DNA from: Pseudomonas maioricensis
Lineage (GTDB): Bacteria; Pseudomonadota; Gammaproteobacteria; Pseudomonadales; Pseudomonadaceae
NCBI RefSeq assembly: GCF_022790535.1
Contig: NZ_LOHG01000002.1
Coordinates: forward strand, 466,254 to 530,253
Reading direction: 5' to 3'
DNA length: 64,000 nucleotides
Shown here: positions 35,587 through 43,718 of the stretch, one piece after another
Position numbering within the stretch: position 1 is the first letter of the stretch
Layout: every line of letters begins with the position of its first letter
Position numbers and translations under genes: made by a program
Notes under the pieces: model-generated
What the model saw: the letters and a program-made list of their open reading frames with translations, nothing else
Told to the model about the DNA's origin: nothing
Database searches by the model: none

Positions 35587-35614
35587 CCCACAACTTTGAT
35601 GCTGGTGCGTGCTA

Positions 35615-35947
35615 TCAATGAGTGATTTGCACTTCATCGATATTTACCAGCAGCGCGCCTTTGTAAAAGATGCTCACTCCGGTAATGGTTGCTCCGCTTG
35701 GTTGCGTGTAATTAACCGGGGTGTCGAACAGTGCCGATTCATCCCTCTCTACCGGGAGGGTGATGTTGTCGTTTCTGGTTTCGACCATCAGATCCAGACC
35801 TAGATGGTTGCCAGCAACGGGGGATGCACTGCGAACCAAAACCGCCTTAAGGCGGTAAGGCAGCGACACGATGCCAGATACCTTCAAGGTATTAACGCCT
35901 GGCATTTTGTCGTCTTGTGCATGCCAGTCTTTGTGTTGAATGCCCAT
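35615..35947 (-). CDS. Small orphan protein, function unknown
   Basis: This 110-residue product has no signal peptide or membrane helix; alternating hydrophobic residues (LKVSGIVSLPYRLKAVLV, TITGVSIFYKGALLV) suggest an all-beta fold. I recognise no family. A strong AAGGAG lies a few bases before the ATG at 35947, and an 11-bp terminator follows the stop, so it has its own transcription unit. It is inserted between the RpiR and LysR genes, which are otherwise close in related genomes, and may be lineage-specific. Confidence 0.6.
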   Translation of the reverse strand: MGIQHKDWHAQDDKMPGVNTLKVSGIVSLPYRLKAVLVRSASPVAGNHLGLDLMVETRNDNITLPVERDESALFDTPVNYTQPSGATITGVSIFYKGALLVNIDEVQITH

Positions 35948-36158
35948 TGTTTAGCTCCTTGCTAATAGTTGATTTGCTTCCTGCAGGGCTACTATCTCAA
36001 GAGTTTGTTGGTGGGCTGCGCTACATAAATATATCGGTTGATACGTCATGTTTCTGGTGTGGCATGTGTTGACCTTAACCATCCTGTCACGCATTCGCCG
36101 TCAGATCGTCATGCCCTCCGGGCATTCTGTACTCCCGCAACGCACTGGGAGACAGGAT

Positions 36159-36383
36159 ATGCCTCGGCACTACGATGACTCGCAACAGAGCAGCACCGTC
36201 AAAACCCGTCGTCAGCAAGAAGATCAGCGACGTATGGGATTTCGTCGGGCGATAGAAAGCTATTCCGAAGCACGTCGGCTCAATCAAGAGCTGTGTGACT
36301 TCGAGGAGAGCGTTTCAGAACGCTTCTGGCAGGCTGCTAAACCTTTGGAAGACGCCCGTCGAAACGCTCCATTAGCTGGCTGA
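36159..36383 (+). CDS. Small charged protein resembling the PA3496 family
   Basis: This 74-residue product is rich in Arg, Glu and Gln with the core TRRQQEDQRRMGFRRAIESYSEARRLNQEL. It looks like the short PA3496-type proteins of pseudomonads, but I cannot confirm this. The ATG at 36159 is preceded by GGAGACAGGAT. Its last 47 bp overlap the 3' end of the convergent LysR gene. In-frame codons upstream to 36048 have no ribosome site and are left out. Confidence 0.6.
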   Translation: MPRHYDDSQQSSTVKTRRQQEDQRRMGFRRAIESYSEARRLNQELCDFEESVSERFWQAAKPLEDARRNAPLAG

Positions 36384-37287
36384 TCTGCGCCCGTTCGGTG
36401 CGAATGAACGCCAGGAAGGCGTGCGCCACCGGTGAGAGGCGTCGATCCTTGGCCTGCACCACGCACCAACTGCGATACAGCGGCAACTCCGCCACTGGCA
36501 ACTCCTTGAGCATGCCGGTGGCGAGTTCCAGACTTACTGCGTGCCGTGTCAGCATGGCGATGCCCAACCCGGCGAGTACGCTTTCTCGCTGCGCTTCGTG
36601 AGCCGACATCTCTATGGTCGTGGTGAAGTGCACGCGCTTGTCTTTAAAGAACTCCTCGCAGGCCTTGCGAGTCCCCGAGCCATTTTCCCGAATCAGCAAC
36701 GGATAGGGTTCCAGGTCCTTGAGGACTAACGCACGTCCATCACTCAGCGGGTGGTCAGGCGGGGCGACGGCTACAATCGGATTGTTGAGAAACGGCAGAA
36801 ACTCCAGGCCCATGTCTTGCGGCACCATGGACATTACGACCAGATCATCGCGGTTATCCGACAGCCTTCTGATCACCTGAGCACGATTGACCACCGTCAG
36901 GTTGAGGACCACCTCCGGGTAGTTACGTTTGAACGCTGCAAAGAGATGTGGGATGAAGTATTTGCAGCTTGATTCGACGGCCAGCTTCAACTGCCCTTGC
37001 AATGAACCCTGCATGTCAGTGAGCTGCATATCCAGGCTTTCCAGGCGCCCGAAGATATCGCGGCTGGCCGCCTGCAGCGCTTCGGCCGCCTCCGTCAGGT
37101 ACAGCTTTTTACCGACGTATTCAAAGAGCGGCTGACCTACAAGCTCTTCAAGTTGACGAATCTGCAAGCTGACGGCGGGCTGAGTCAGGGCCATTTCATC
37201 CGCCGCACGGCTGTATGAACGCAAATCACACACTTCGTTGAAAATGCGTAATTGACGCAATGTCATACGCATCAATGACTTACGCAT
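36337..37287 (-). CDS. pycR: LysR-family regulator of pyruvate carboxylase (PycR-like)
   Basis: This 316-residue regulator has an N-terminal winged HTH (about 8-67, LRQLRIFNEVCDLRSYSRAADEM) and a LysR effector domain (95-300, with LKLAVESSCKYFIPHLFAAF). It is divergent from pycA with 182 bp between the starts, the standard arrangement for a LysR activator and its target. I recall the P. aeruginosa counterpart as PycR. A second start at 37266 (MTLRQLRIF) is possible. Its 3' end overlaps the small PA3496-like gene. Confidence 0.85.
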   Translation of the reverse strand: MRKSLMRMTLRQLRIFNEVCDLRSYSRAADEMALTQPAVSLQIRQLEELVGQPLFEYVGKKLYLTEAAEALQAASRDIFGRLESLDMQLTDMQGSLQGQLKLAVESSCKYFIPHLFAAFKRNYPEVVLNLTVVNRAQVIRRLSDNRDDLVVMSMVPQDMGLEFLPFLNNPIVAVAPPDHPLSDGRALVLKDLEPYPLLIRENGSGTRKACEEFFKDKRVHFTTTIEMSAHEAQRESVLAGLGIAMLTRHAVSLELATGMLKELPVAELPLYRSWCVVQAKDRRLSPVAHAFLAFIRTERAQISQLMERFDGRLPKV

Positions 37288-37469
37288 TTTTTGAAGATCC
37301 GCTCAATCGCTGAAAGGCCAACTATAAGTCTTTACTTATACACAACCCAACTTTTACTCATTTTTGTTAATCCCTGAACGGGCATAGGGTGTTCCTGCGG
37401 CAATCAACCACACGCCCTGTTACAAACCGGTGCAGTTACAAAGCCGGTTCTACGGTCGAGGAAATACTC

Positions 37470-38885
37470 GTGATAACAAAAATCCTGATCGCCAACCGCG
37501 GTGAGATCGCTGTCCGGATCGTGCGTGCTTGCGCCGAGATGGGCATCCGTTCGGTGGCAATCTTTTCCGACGCCGACCGTCATGCGTTACACGTCAAGCG
37601 GGCGGACGAAGCCCATAGCATTGGCGCCGAGCCTCTTGCGGGCTATCTGAACCCGCGCAAGCTGGTCAATCTTGCGGTGGAGACCGGTTGCGATGCTTTG
37701 CATCCAGGTTACGGTTTCCTTTCGGAAAATGCCGAGCTGGCTGAGATATGCGCCGAACGTGGCATTAAATTCATTGGCCCTTCAGCTGAAGTCATCCGCC
37801 GTATGGGGGACAAGACTGAAGCGCGCCGCAGCATGATCAAGGCCGGTGTGCCGGTGACGCCGGGTACCGAAGGCAACGTTGCCGACATAACTGAGGCGCT
37901 GCTCGAAGGGGACCGCATCGGTTACCCGGTGATGCTCAAAGCCACTTCGGGTGGCGGCGGTCGGGGTATCCGCCGTTGCAACAGCCGTGAAGAATTGGAG
38001 CAAGCGTTTCCGCGAGTGATTTCCGAAGCGACCAAAGCATTTGGCTCGGCAGAGGTTTTCCTCGAAAAGTGCATCGTCAATCCCAAGCATATTGAAGCGC
38101 AGATTCTGGGCGACAGCTTCGGCAATGTCGTGCACCTGTTTGAGCGTGACTGCTCGATTCAGCGCCGCAACCAGAAACTGATCGAAATCGCTCCAAGCCC
38201 GCAGTTGACTCCGGAACAGCGTGCTTACATTGGTGATCTTTCTGTACGCGCGGCAAAGGCAGTGGGTTACGAGAACGCCGGCACCGTGGAGTTCCTGCTC
38301 GCCGAGGGCGAGGTGTACTTCATGGAGATGAACACTCGGGTGCAGGTGGAGCACACCATCACCGAGGAAATCACCGGTATCGATATCGTCCGCGAACAGA
38401 TTCGGATCGCGTCCGGCCTGCCGCTTTCGGTCAAGCAGGAAGACATCATCCATCGTGGTTTCGCCCTGCAGTTCCGGATCAATGCTGAGGATCCGAAGAA
38501 CAACTTCCTACCGAGCTTCGGCAAGATCACTCGTTATTACGCGCCCGGCGGTCCCGGTGTGCGTACCGATACGGCGATTTACACGGGCTATACCATCCCG
38601 CCGTATTACGACTCCATGTGCCTGAAGTTGATTGTCTGGGCGCTGACCTGGGAGGAAGCGATGGACCGTGGTTTGCGCGCACTGGATGACATGCGTCTGC
38701 AAGGGGTGAAAACCACTGCGGCGTATTACCAGGAAATTCTGCGTAACCCGGAATTCCGTAGCGGTCAATTCAATACCAGCTTCGTGGAAAGCCATCCAGA
38801 ACTGACCAACTACTCGATCAAGCGCAAACCCGAAGAGCTGGCCCTGGCCATCGCTGCCGCCATCGCCGCCCACGCAGGCTTATGA
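37470..38885 (+). CDS. pycA: Pyruvate carboxylase subunit A (biotin carboxylase)
   Basis: This 471-residue subunit carboxylates biotin with ATP and bicarbonate. It shows the biotin carboxylase N-terminus ITKILIANRGEIAVRI, the ATP-grasp loop KATSGGGGRGI (157-167), the metal and active-site segments FMEMNTRVQVEHTITE and FALQFRINAEDP. It forms the two-subunit pyruvate carboxylase with the downstream gene. The start is GTG at 37470 with GAGGAAA upstream; in-frame codons from 37389 run over the promoter region of the divergent LysR gene and are rejected. Confidence 0.95.
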   Translation: MITKILIANRGEIAVRIVRACAEMGIRSVAIFSDADRHALHVKRADEAHSIGAEPLAGYLNPRKLVNLAVETGCDALHPGYGFLSENAELAEICAERGIKFIGPSAEVIRRMGDKTEARRSMIKAGVPVTPGTEGNVADITEALLEGDRIGYPVMLKATSGGGGRGIRRCNSREELEQAFPRVISEATKAFGSAEVFLEKCIVNPKHIEAQILGDSFGNVVHLFERDCSIQRRNQKLIEIAPSPQLTPEQRAYIGDLSVRAAKAVGYENAGTVEFLLAEGEVYFMEMNTRVQVEHTITEEITGIDIVREQIRIASGLPLSVKQEDIIHRGFALQFRINAEDPKNNFLPSFGKITRYYAPGGPGVRTDTAIYTGYTIPPYYDSMCLKLIVWALTWEEAMDRGLRALDDMRLQGVKTTAAYYQEILRNPEFRSGQFNTSFVESHPELTNYSIKRKPEELALAIAAAIAAHAGL

Positions 38886-38897
38886 ATAAGCAGCGGT

Positions 38898-38965
38898 AAG
38901 CTCCAAGCCGCAAGCTTCAAGCAAAAGCAGATCTGCTCTTACTTGCCGCTTGTAGCTTGCAGCTT
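38898..38965. repeat. REP-like inverted repeat inside the pycA-pycB operon
   Basis: AAGCTCCAAGCCGCAAGC... and ...GCTTGTAGCTTGCAGCTT form an imperfect 36-bp inverted repeat in the 100-bp gap between the two subunit genes. It is unlike the other REP families in the window. Confidence 0.75.
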
Positions 38966-38985
38966 GTCGCTATGAGGAGATCCAA

Positions 38986-40794
38986 ATGTCTAAGAAAATC
39001 TTCGTAACTGACACCATCCTGCGTGACGCCCACCAGTCGCTGCTGGCCACTCGCATGCGCACCGAAGACATGCTGCCCATCTGCGACAAGCTCGACAAAG
39101 TCGGCTACTGGTCGCTGGAGTGCTGGGGCGGCGCGACGTTTGATGCGTGTGTGCGCTTTCTGAAAGAAGACCCGTGGGAGCGCTTGCGCCAACTGCGTGC
39201 CGCGTTGCCCAACACGCGCCTGCAAATGTTGCTGCGTGGGCAGAACCTGTTGGGCTATCGCCATTACAGCGACGACGTGGTCAAAGCCTTCGTCGCCAAG
39301 GCTGCGGTCAATGGCATTGATGTGTTCCGTATCTTCGATGCCATGAACGATGTGCGTAACCTGCGCGTCGCCATTGAGGCGGTGAAAGCCGCTGGCAAAC
39401 ATGCTCAGGGCACCATCGCCTACACGACGAGTCCGGTGCATACCATCGACGCCTTTGTCGCTCAGGCCAACCAGATGGAGTCCATGGGCTGTGATTCGGT
39501 AGCGATCAAAGACATGGCGGGTTTGCTGACGCCCTACGCCACGGGCGAACTGGTCAAAGCGCTCAAGGCCGAACAGTCGTTGCCGGTGTTTATCCACTCT
39601 CACGATACGGCTGGCCTGGCCGCGATGTGTCAGCTCAAAGCGATCGAGAACGGCGCCGATCACATCGATACCGCCATCTCCAGCTTCGCGTGGGGCACTA
39701 GCCATCCGGGCACAGAGTCCATGGTTGCCGCGCTCAAAGGCAGCGAATTCGACACCGGTCTGAACCTGGAGCTGTTGCAGGAAATCGGGCTGTATTTCTA
39801 CGCTGTCCGTAAGAAATATCATCAGTTCGAGAGCGAATTCACAGCGGTCGATACCCGTGTGCAGGTCAATCAGGTGCCGGGCGGGATGATTTCCAACCTC
39901 GCCAACCAACTCAAGGAACAGGGCGCGCTAAACCGCATGGGCGAAGTGCTGGCCGAAATTCCACGGGTGCGCAAAGACTTGGGTTACCCGCCGCTGGTGA
40001 CACCGACTTCGCAAATCGTTGGTACGCAGGCGTTCTTCAATGTCCTGGCGGGTGAGCGCTACAAGACCATCACCAATGAAGTGAAGCTTTATCTGCAGGG
40101 TGGCTACGGCAAGGCGCCGGGTCAGGTGGATGAAAAGCTGCGTCGTCAGGCGATCGGCAATGAAGAGCTGATCGACGTGCGACCGGCAGATCTGCTCAAG
40201 CCGGAGATGACCAAGCTGCGTGGCGAAATTGGCGCCTTGGCCCAAAGCGAAGAAGACGTGCTGACTTATGCAATGTTTCCGGACATTGGCCGCAAGTTCC
40301 TCGAAGAGCGTGCTGCTGGCGCCCTCAAACCTGAAGAGTTGTTGCCTATCCCGGAAGCGGGTGGTGTAAGCAAAGCCAGTGGTGAGGGCGTGCCAACCGA
40401 ATTCGTTATCGACGTTCACGGTGAAAGCTACCGGGTCGATATCACCGGGGTGGGCGTGAAGTCGGAAGGCAAGCGTCACTTCTATCTGTCCATCGATGGC
40501 ATGCCGGAAGAAGTGGTGTTCGAGCCGCTCAATGAGTTTGTCAGCGGCGGCGCAAGCAAGCGCACTCAGGCCAGTGGTCCGGGCCACGTCAGCACCACCA
40601 TGCCCGGCAACATCGTCGATGTCCTGGTCAAGGAAGGTGACATGGTCAAAGCCGGTCAGGCCGTATTGATTACCGAAGCCATGAAGATGGAAACCGAAGT
40701 CCAGGCTGCAATCGCTGGCAAGGTCGTCGCCATTCATGTGGCCAAGGGCGACCGGGTTAATCCGGGCGAGATATTGGTGGAGATCGAGGGCTGA
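38986..40794 (+). CDS. pycB: Pyruvate carboxylase subunit B (carboxyltransferase/biotin carrier)
   Basis: This 602-residue subunit moves the carboxyl group from biotin to pyruvate to make oxaloacetate. The N-terminal TIM barrel begins VTDTILRDAHQSLLATRMRT and contains FIHSHDTAGLA; the C-terminal biotinyl domain has AMKM with the biotinylated Lys567. It is also similar to oxaloacetate decarboxylase alpha subunits (OadA), but pairing with a biotin carboxylase gene and the absence of oadBG make pyruvate carboxylase the better call. A terminator follows at 40958. Confidence 0.94.
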   Translation: MSKKIFVTDTILRDAHQSLLATRMRTEDMLPICDKLDKVGYWSLECWGGATFDACVRFLKEDPWERLRQLRAALPNTRLQMLLRGQNLLGYRHYSDDVVKAFVAKAAVNGIDVFRIFDAMNDVRNLRVAIEAVKAAGKHAQGTIAYTTSPVHTIDAFVAQANQMESMGCDSVAIKDMAGLLTPYATGELVKALKAEQSLPVFIHSHDTAGLAAMCQLKAIENGADHIDTAISSFAWGTSHPGTESMVAALKGSEFDTGLNLELLQEIGLYFYAVRKKYHQFESEFTAVDTRVQVNQVPGGMISNLANQLKEQGALNRMGEVLAEIPRVRKDLGYPPLVTPTSQIVGTQAFFNVLAGERYKTITNEVKLYLQGGYGKAPGQVDEKLRRQAIGNEELIDVRPADLLKPEMTKLRGEIGALAQSEEDVLTYAMFPDIGRKFLEERAAGALKPEELLPIPEAGGVSKASGEGVPTEFVIDVHGESYRVDITGVGVKSEGKRHFYLSIDGMPEEVVFEPLNEFVSGGASKRTQASGPGHVSTTMPGNIVDVLVKEGDMVKAGQAVLITEAMKMETEVQAAIAGKVVAIHVAKGDRVNPGEILVEIEG

Positions 40795-40827
40795 TCAGAC
40801 ACGGTTCAGAACCTGCCGCGGGGCTCA

Positions 40828-40919
40828 TGTGGGAGCAGATTTATCCGCGAATACTGTAGTGAAAACGCCGCCTATGTTTCGGGTGTACCGGCCTCTTCGC
40901 GAATAAGTTCGCTCCTACA
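40828..40919. repeat. REP/BIME hairpin, GTGGGAGCAGATTTATCCGCG family
   Basis: TGTGGGAGCAGATTTATCCG pairs imperfectly with GCGAATAAGTTCGCTCCTACA. Confidence 0.8.
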
Positions 40920-40957
40920 AGGCTGTATTGCCAAGCATTGAATTTCAAGATTTCCTC

Positions 40958-40986
40958 AGGGGGCCTTCGTGGCTCCCCTTTTTTTA
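40958..40986 (+). terminator. Rho-independent terminator of pycAB
   Basis: A GGGG-GCC stem pairs with GGC-T-CCCC around TTCGT and is followed by seven T residues. Confidence 0.9.
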
Positions 40987-41002
40987 ATTCAAAGCTCATA
41001 AC

Positions 41003-41016
41003 TGCATTAAATTGCA
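41003..41016. promoter_or_regulatory. hip operator 1
   Basis: TGCATTAAATTGCA is the first of three TGCA-N6-TGCA palindromes upstream of hipA, spaced exactly 42 bp from the next. Confidence 0.6.
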
Positions 41017-41026
41017 CTTTTTGTCT

Positions 41027-41055
41027 CGGACATAAGTCAATAAATGCACTATAGT
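41027..41055 (+). promoter_or_regulatory. Candidate hipA promoter
   Basis: CGGACA (41027-41032) and TATAGT (41050-41055) are 17 bp apart. The -10 lies inside operator 2 and the -35 just past operator 1. Confidence 0.45.
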
Positions 41056-41058
41056 GCA
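41045..41058. promoter_or_regulatory. hip operator 2
   Basis: TGCACTATAGTGCA is a perfect 14-bp palindrome and covers the candidate -10 of the hipA promoter. Confidence 0.65.
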
Positions 41059-41086
41059 GATATATGCACTTTTACTGTCTGGTAGG

Positions 41087-41100
41087 TGCAATAAATTGCA
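41087..41100. promoter_or_regulatory. hip operator 3
   Basis: TGCAATAAATTGCA lies 8 bp before the hipA start codon, again 42 bp from operator 2, where a bound repressor could cover the ribosome site region. Confidence 0.6.
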
Positions 41101-41108
41101 GGCGACCC

Positions 41109-42425
41109 ATGTATAACCTCACCGTTCAGATTTATGGCGATGACATCTGGAAGGATGCCATGACCCTTTCGTTCGACGATCCCTCAAAAGGGTTTCTCGG
41201 TCCATGTCGCTTCGCCTACAAGTCGGACTATGTCGTGGACGCATACCCGAACTCTTTATCCCAAGGCGTAAGCGCACGCCTGCCAGTGGATTTTGAAACC
41301 TTCTCGTTGCGCGAGGCCCCGGCTTTCGTGCATGACATTGCTCCTTCGGGAGCAGCCAAGCGCTTCCTCATTACCCAGCTCGGTCGACAAAAACCGGAAG
41401 GTTTGAGTGATGACTTGTATCTGCTTGGGCGCAGCACGCCTGCTCCCATTGGCAATTTGCGTATCAAGGAGTCAGTAGCGGTTCTGGAAGAGGGCGAGGC
41501 CATGGGCTTTATGCGTTCGGATGTCGTCACCCGTGACCAGCACTTTCTCGAGTACGCCTACGAACAGGGTGCTGCCATTGGTGGGGCTACTGGTGCGGGG
41601 GGCGAAGCGCCGAAGTTGTTGATGACGCAAGGCGTCGACGGCTTGCTGTATCCCGATGCGGTGCTGGCTGATGAACAGGCTCGGGGGCACTGGTTCATCA
41701 AGCTTGCCCGTAATCAGGCTCTGAAAAACGATCAGGAAATACTGCGCAGCGAATACTTGTATTACAAAGCGCTGCAGCAGTTGGGTATCGATACCGTGGC
41801 GACAGAGGATATGGCACTGGAGGAGGCGAACAAACCGAGCCTGTGGATGAAACGCTTTGATCGTCGCATCACAGTGCAAGGTGTCGAGCGATTGGCAGTA
41901 GAGTCGATATATTCGCTGGCCGGAGTGACATTGCCAGGTAGCCGCATGGATCATCTGGAAGTCATCACACTCTTGAGCGGCCTTTGGTCGCAAGCCGGGC
42001 AGGAGGCAGAAATACCTGATCTGGTGGCGGAATACCTGCGCCGTGACTTGATTAACCAGATCCTTGGCAACTCGGATAATCATGGTCGAAATACAGCGAT
42101 CATCCGCGCCAGACACGGTTACCGACTGGCACCAATTTACGATCTCGCACCTATGGTCATGGATTCCGAGGGCATCACTCGTACAACCAAATGGTCGAAA
42201 TCCATCGAGCGAGCAGGTGTCGTCAATTGGCGTGCGGCCTGTGATGCATTGGCAGATATTCTTGATCCACAGCAGGCTTTCGAGCGCTTGCGTCAGGACG
42301 CCCGGCAGCTAAGAGCCCTGCCGGACATATTGCGCGACAGCGGTCTGCCGGACGTGACGTTCAACCATCCAGCCATCGCTCTGGGCAAACTCGAACAGCG
42401 GTTGACCACTTGGGGGCTGCAATGA
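41109..42425 (+). CDS. hipA: HipA-family serine/threonine kinase toxin
   Basis: This 438-residue kinase toxin has the HipA N-terminal subdomain, a glycine-rich loop at 158-169 (GGATGAGGEAPK), catalytic loop SDNHGRN (322-328) and metal segment YDLAP (344-348). HipA enzymes phosphorylate an aminoacyl-tRNA synthetase or related target and arrest growth. The loop has no Ser in the place of E. coli HipA Ser150, so self-regulation may differ. Toxin precedes antitoxin here, unlike E. coli hipBA. The ATG at 41109 is chosen because the longer in-frame start (41064) would translate operator 3. Confidence 0.85.
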   Translation: MYNLTVQIYGDDIWKDAMTLSFDDPSKGFLGPCRFAYKSDYVVDAYPNSLSQGVSARLPVDFETFSLREAPAFVHDIAPSGAAKRFLITQLGRQKPEGLSDDLYLLGRSTPAPIGNLRIKESVAVLEEGEAMGFMRSDVVTRDQHFLEYAYEQGAAIGGATGAGGEAPKLLMTQGVDGLLYPDAVLADEQARGHWFIKLARNQALKNDQEILRSEYLYYKALQQLGIDTVATEDMALEEANKPSLWMKRFDRRITVQGVERLAVESIYSLAGVTLPGSRMDHLEVITLLSGLWSQAGQEAEIPDLVAEYLRRDLINQILGNSDNHGRNTAIIRARHGYRLAPIYDLAPMVMDSEGITRTTKWSKSIERAGVVNWRAACDALADILDPQQAFERLRQDARQLRALPDILRDSGLPDVTFNHPAIALGKLEQRLTTWGLQ

Positions 42426-42700
42426 CCTTATCCATTGACGCTCGCGCGCTGCTGATCGAGAGCGTTCAGCAGGGTATCGCTGACGGAAGCCTTGAGATGG
42501 GCGAAGCGGTCAAGCGGCTGCGGGTTGAAGGCGCGAGGCTGCATCAAAGCCAGTACGCCAGGATGTGCAAAATCTCGGTACGGACGTTGATTCAGATCGA
42601 GCAGGGTGAAGGTAATCCGACCCTCAAGTCTTTGAATGCGGTGTTCCGGCCATTCGGTTTGCAGATGGGAGTGGTGAGGCGTCATCGGCAGATCAGCTAA
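42422..42700 (+). CDS. hipB: HipB-like antitoxin, HTH repressor
   Basis: This 92-residue protein has an Xre/Cro-type helix-turn-helix in its C-terminal half (QSQYARMCKISVRTLIQIEQGEGNP) and probably represses the operon through the three TGCA palindromes while neutralising HipA. The ATG overlaps the hipA stop (ATGA), so the two are translationally coupled. Its N-terminal 40 residues are helical and precede the HTH, an order different from E. coli HipB. Confidence 0.8.
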   Translation: MTLSIDARALLIESVQQGIADGSLEMGEAVKRLRVEGARLHQSQYARMCKISVRTLIQIEQGEGNPTLKSLNAVFRPFGLQMGVVRRHRQIS

Positions 42701-42733
42701 CGACCTCTCACCACTTGTCTTACGCTTTCTCTT

Positions 42734-43345
42734 TTATGGCTTTTTGTAGCGCTTCTGAATCGCCTCGGCCACTTGCTTGAAGCTGATGCTTTGCGACGCG
42801 ATCTTCTCCATGCCGTCTTCTTTGAGGTAGCTGAACTTCACGTACAGGAGCTGGCCTTTTTGTTTCTGGACATCGTTCAAGCCAACGAGCGATTTCCTCA
42901 TATCATTCAAAGTGGTCGGGCTCGCTGCGAGCACCACCCAGTCCGGCACAGGAATGACGTTGGCGAAATACTTTACTACCTCGACCAGCGTATCCCCTAT
43001 CGGGAAAATTCCGCTGAAGCGCTCCTTGGCTTTGAACGGCGCGATGCCCATGTAAATGTCTGGCAGGGATTTGATCTGGCTCTCGATGCCATGTGTCTCA
43101 CGGGAAAGCAAAAACTCCATGATCTGCAGTGGAGTGCCAACGATGATCAGGGATTGGGCGCCTACAACGGTGTCCGAGAACAGATAATAGTTTTTGCTAC
43201 CTGCCACGGCTTTCTGCAACTCGCCACGGTCGATGATGACGCTGCCGTATTTGCCGCTGTGTAAAACAGGAGCGGGTACACGCCATGGATTAACTGGCGC
43301 TGCTTTGATGCTTATATCCTGGAGGGCCGGGATTTCGGGATTCAT
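42734..43345 (-). CDS. Orphan cytoplasmic protein beside hipAB, function unknown
   Basis: This 203-residue product has no signal peptide or clear membrane helix and belongs to no family that I recognise. The body alternates hydrophobic and charged stretches (GAQSLIIVGTPLQIMEFLL, YFANVIPVPDWVVLAASP) and ends in Lys/Arg-rich KRYKKP. The ATG at 43345 follows AAGGATGTTGTGAA. It converges on hipB with 33 bp between stops and probably belongs to the same accessory insert. Confidence 0.55.
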   Translation of the reverse strand: MNPEIPALQDISIKAAPVNPWRVPAPVLHSGKYGSVIIDRGELQKAVAGSKNYYLFSDTVVGAQSLIIVGTPLQIMEFLLSRETHGIESQIKSLPDIYMGIAPFKAKERFSGIFPIGDTLVEVVKYFANVIPVPDWVVLAASPTTLNDMRKSLVGLNDVQKQKGQLLYVKFSYLKEDGMEKIASQSISFKQVAEAIQKRYKKP

Positions 43346-43522
43346 TTCACAACATCCTTGTTGTTTATTGCCGGTTAATGGGTGCATGCCAAGGTGGCAT
43401 GCACTGAACCATAGTCTCTGCGCCGGGAAGCGCAAAAAACTTAACTTGCTGATATGTAGCGAATTGTTCGATTTTAGACTTGTGGGAGATTCTATGTGGC
43501 CTGCAAGCGTGATCTTGATCTT

Positions 43523-43610
43523 GTAGGACCGGCTTCAGCCGGGAGGGGGATTTCTGCCGAGGGAGGTCTAGCGAATGTCCTTACATCCTCCCGGCTAAAG
43601 CCGGTCCTAC
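43523..43610. repeat. REP/BIME hairpin, GTAGGACCGGC family
   Basis: GTAGGACCGGCTTCAGCCGG pairs with CCGGCTAAAGCCGGTCCTAC, as at 6051-6140. Confidence 0.85.
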
Positions 43611-43625
43611 TGAATGGCGAAGATC

Positions 43626-43694
43626 CTGTGGGAGCGAACCTGTTCGGGAGACAGGATGTTTGAGCAACCGTCTCGCGCGCGTTCGCTCCTGCAG
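43626..43694. repeat. REP/BIME hairpin, CTGTGGGAGCGAAC family
   Basis: CTGTGGGAGCGAAC pairs with GTTCGCTCCTGCAG with a degenerate centre. Confidence 0.75.
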
Positions 43695-43718
43695 ATCGGT
43701 GGGATGCGGCAGGCCTGT

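Larger units (their letters stand above)
43346..43718. other. Intergenic region with two REP hairpins
   Basis: The stretch 43346-43522 contains the promoter side of the orphan gene and is AT-rich around 43430-43500. The remainder is two REP units (43523-43610 and 43626-43694). No gene was found. Confidence 0.5.

Noticed and set aside
38986-40794. Oxaloacetate decarboxylase alpha subunit
   Set aside because: The sodium-pump subunits are absent and a biotin carboxylase gene precedes it, which indicates two-subunit pyruvate carboxylase.
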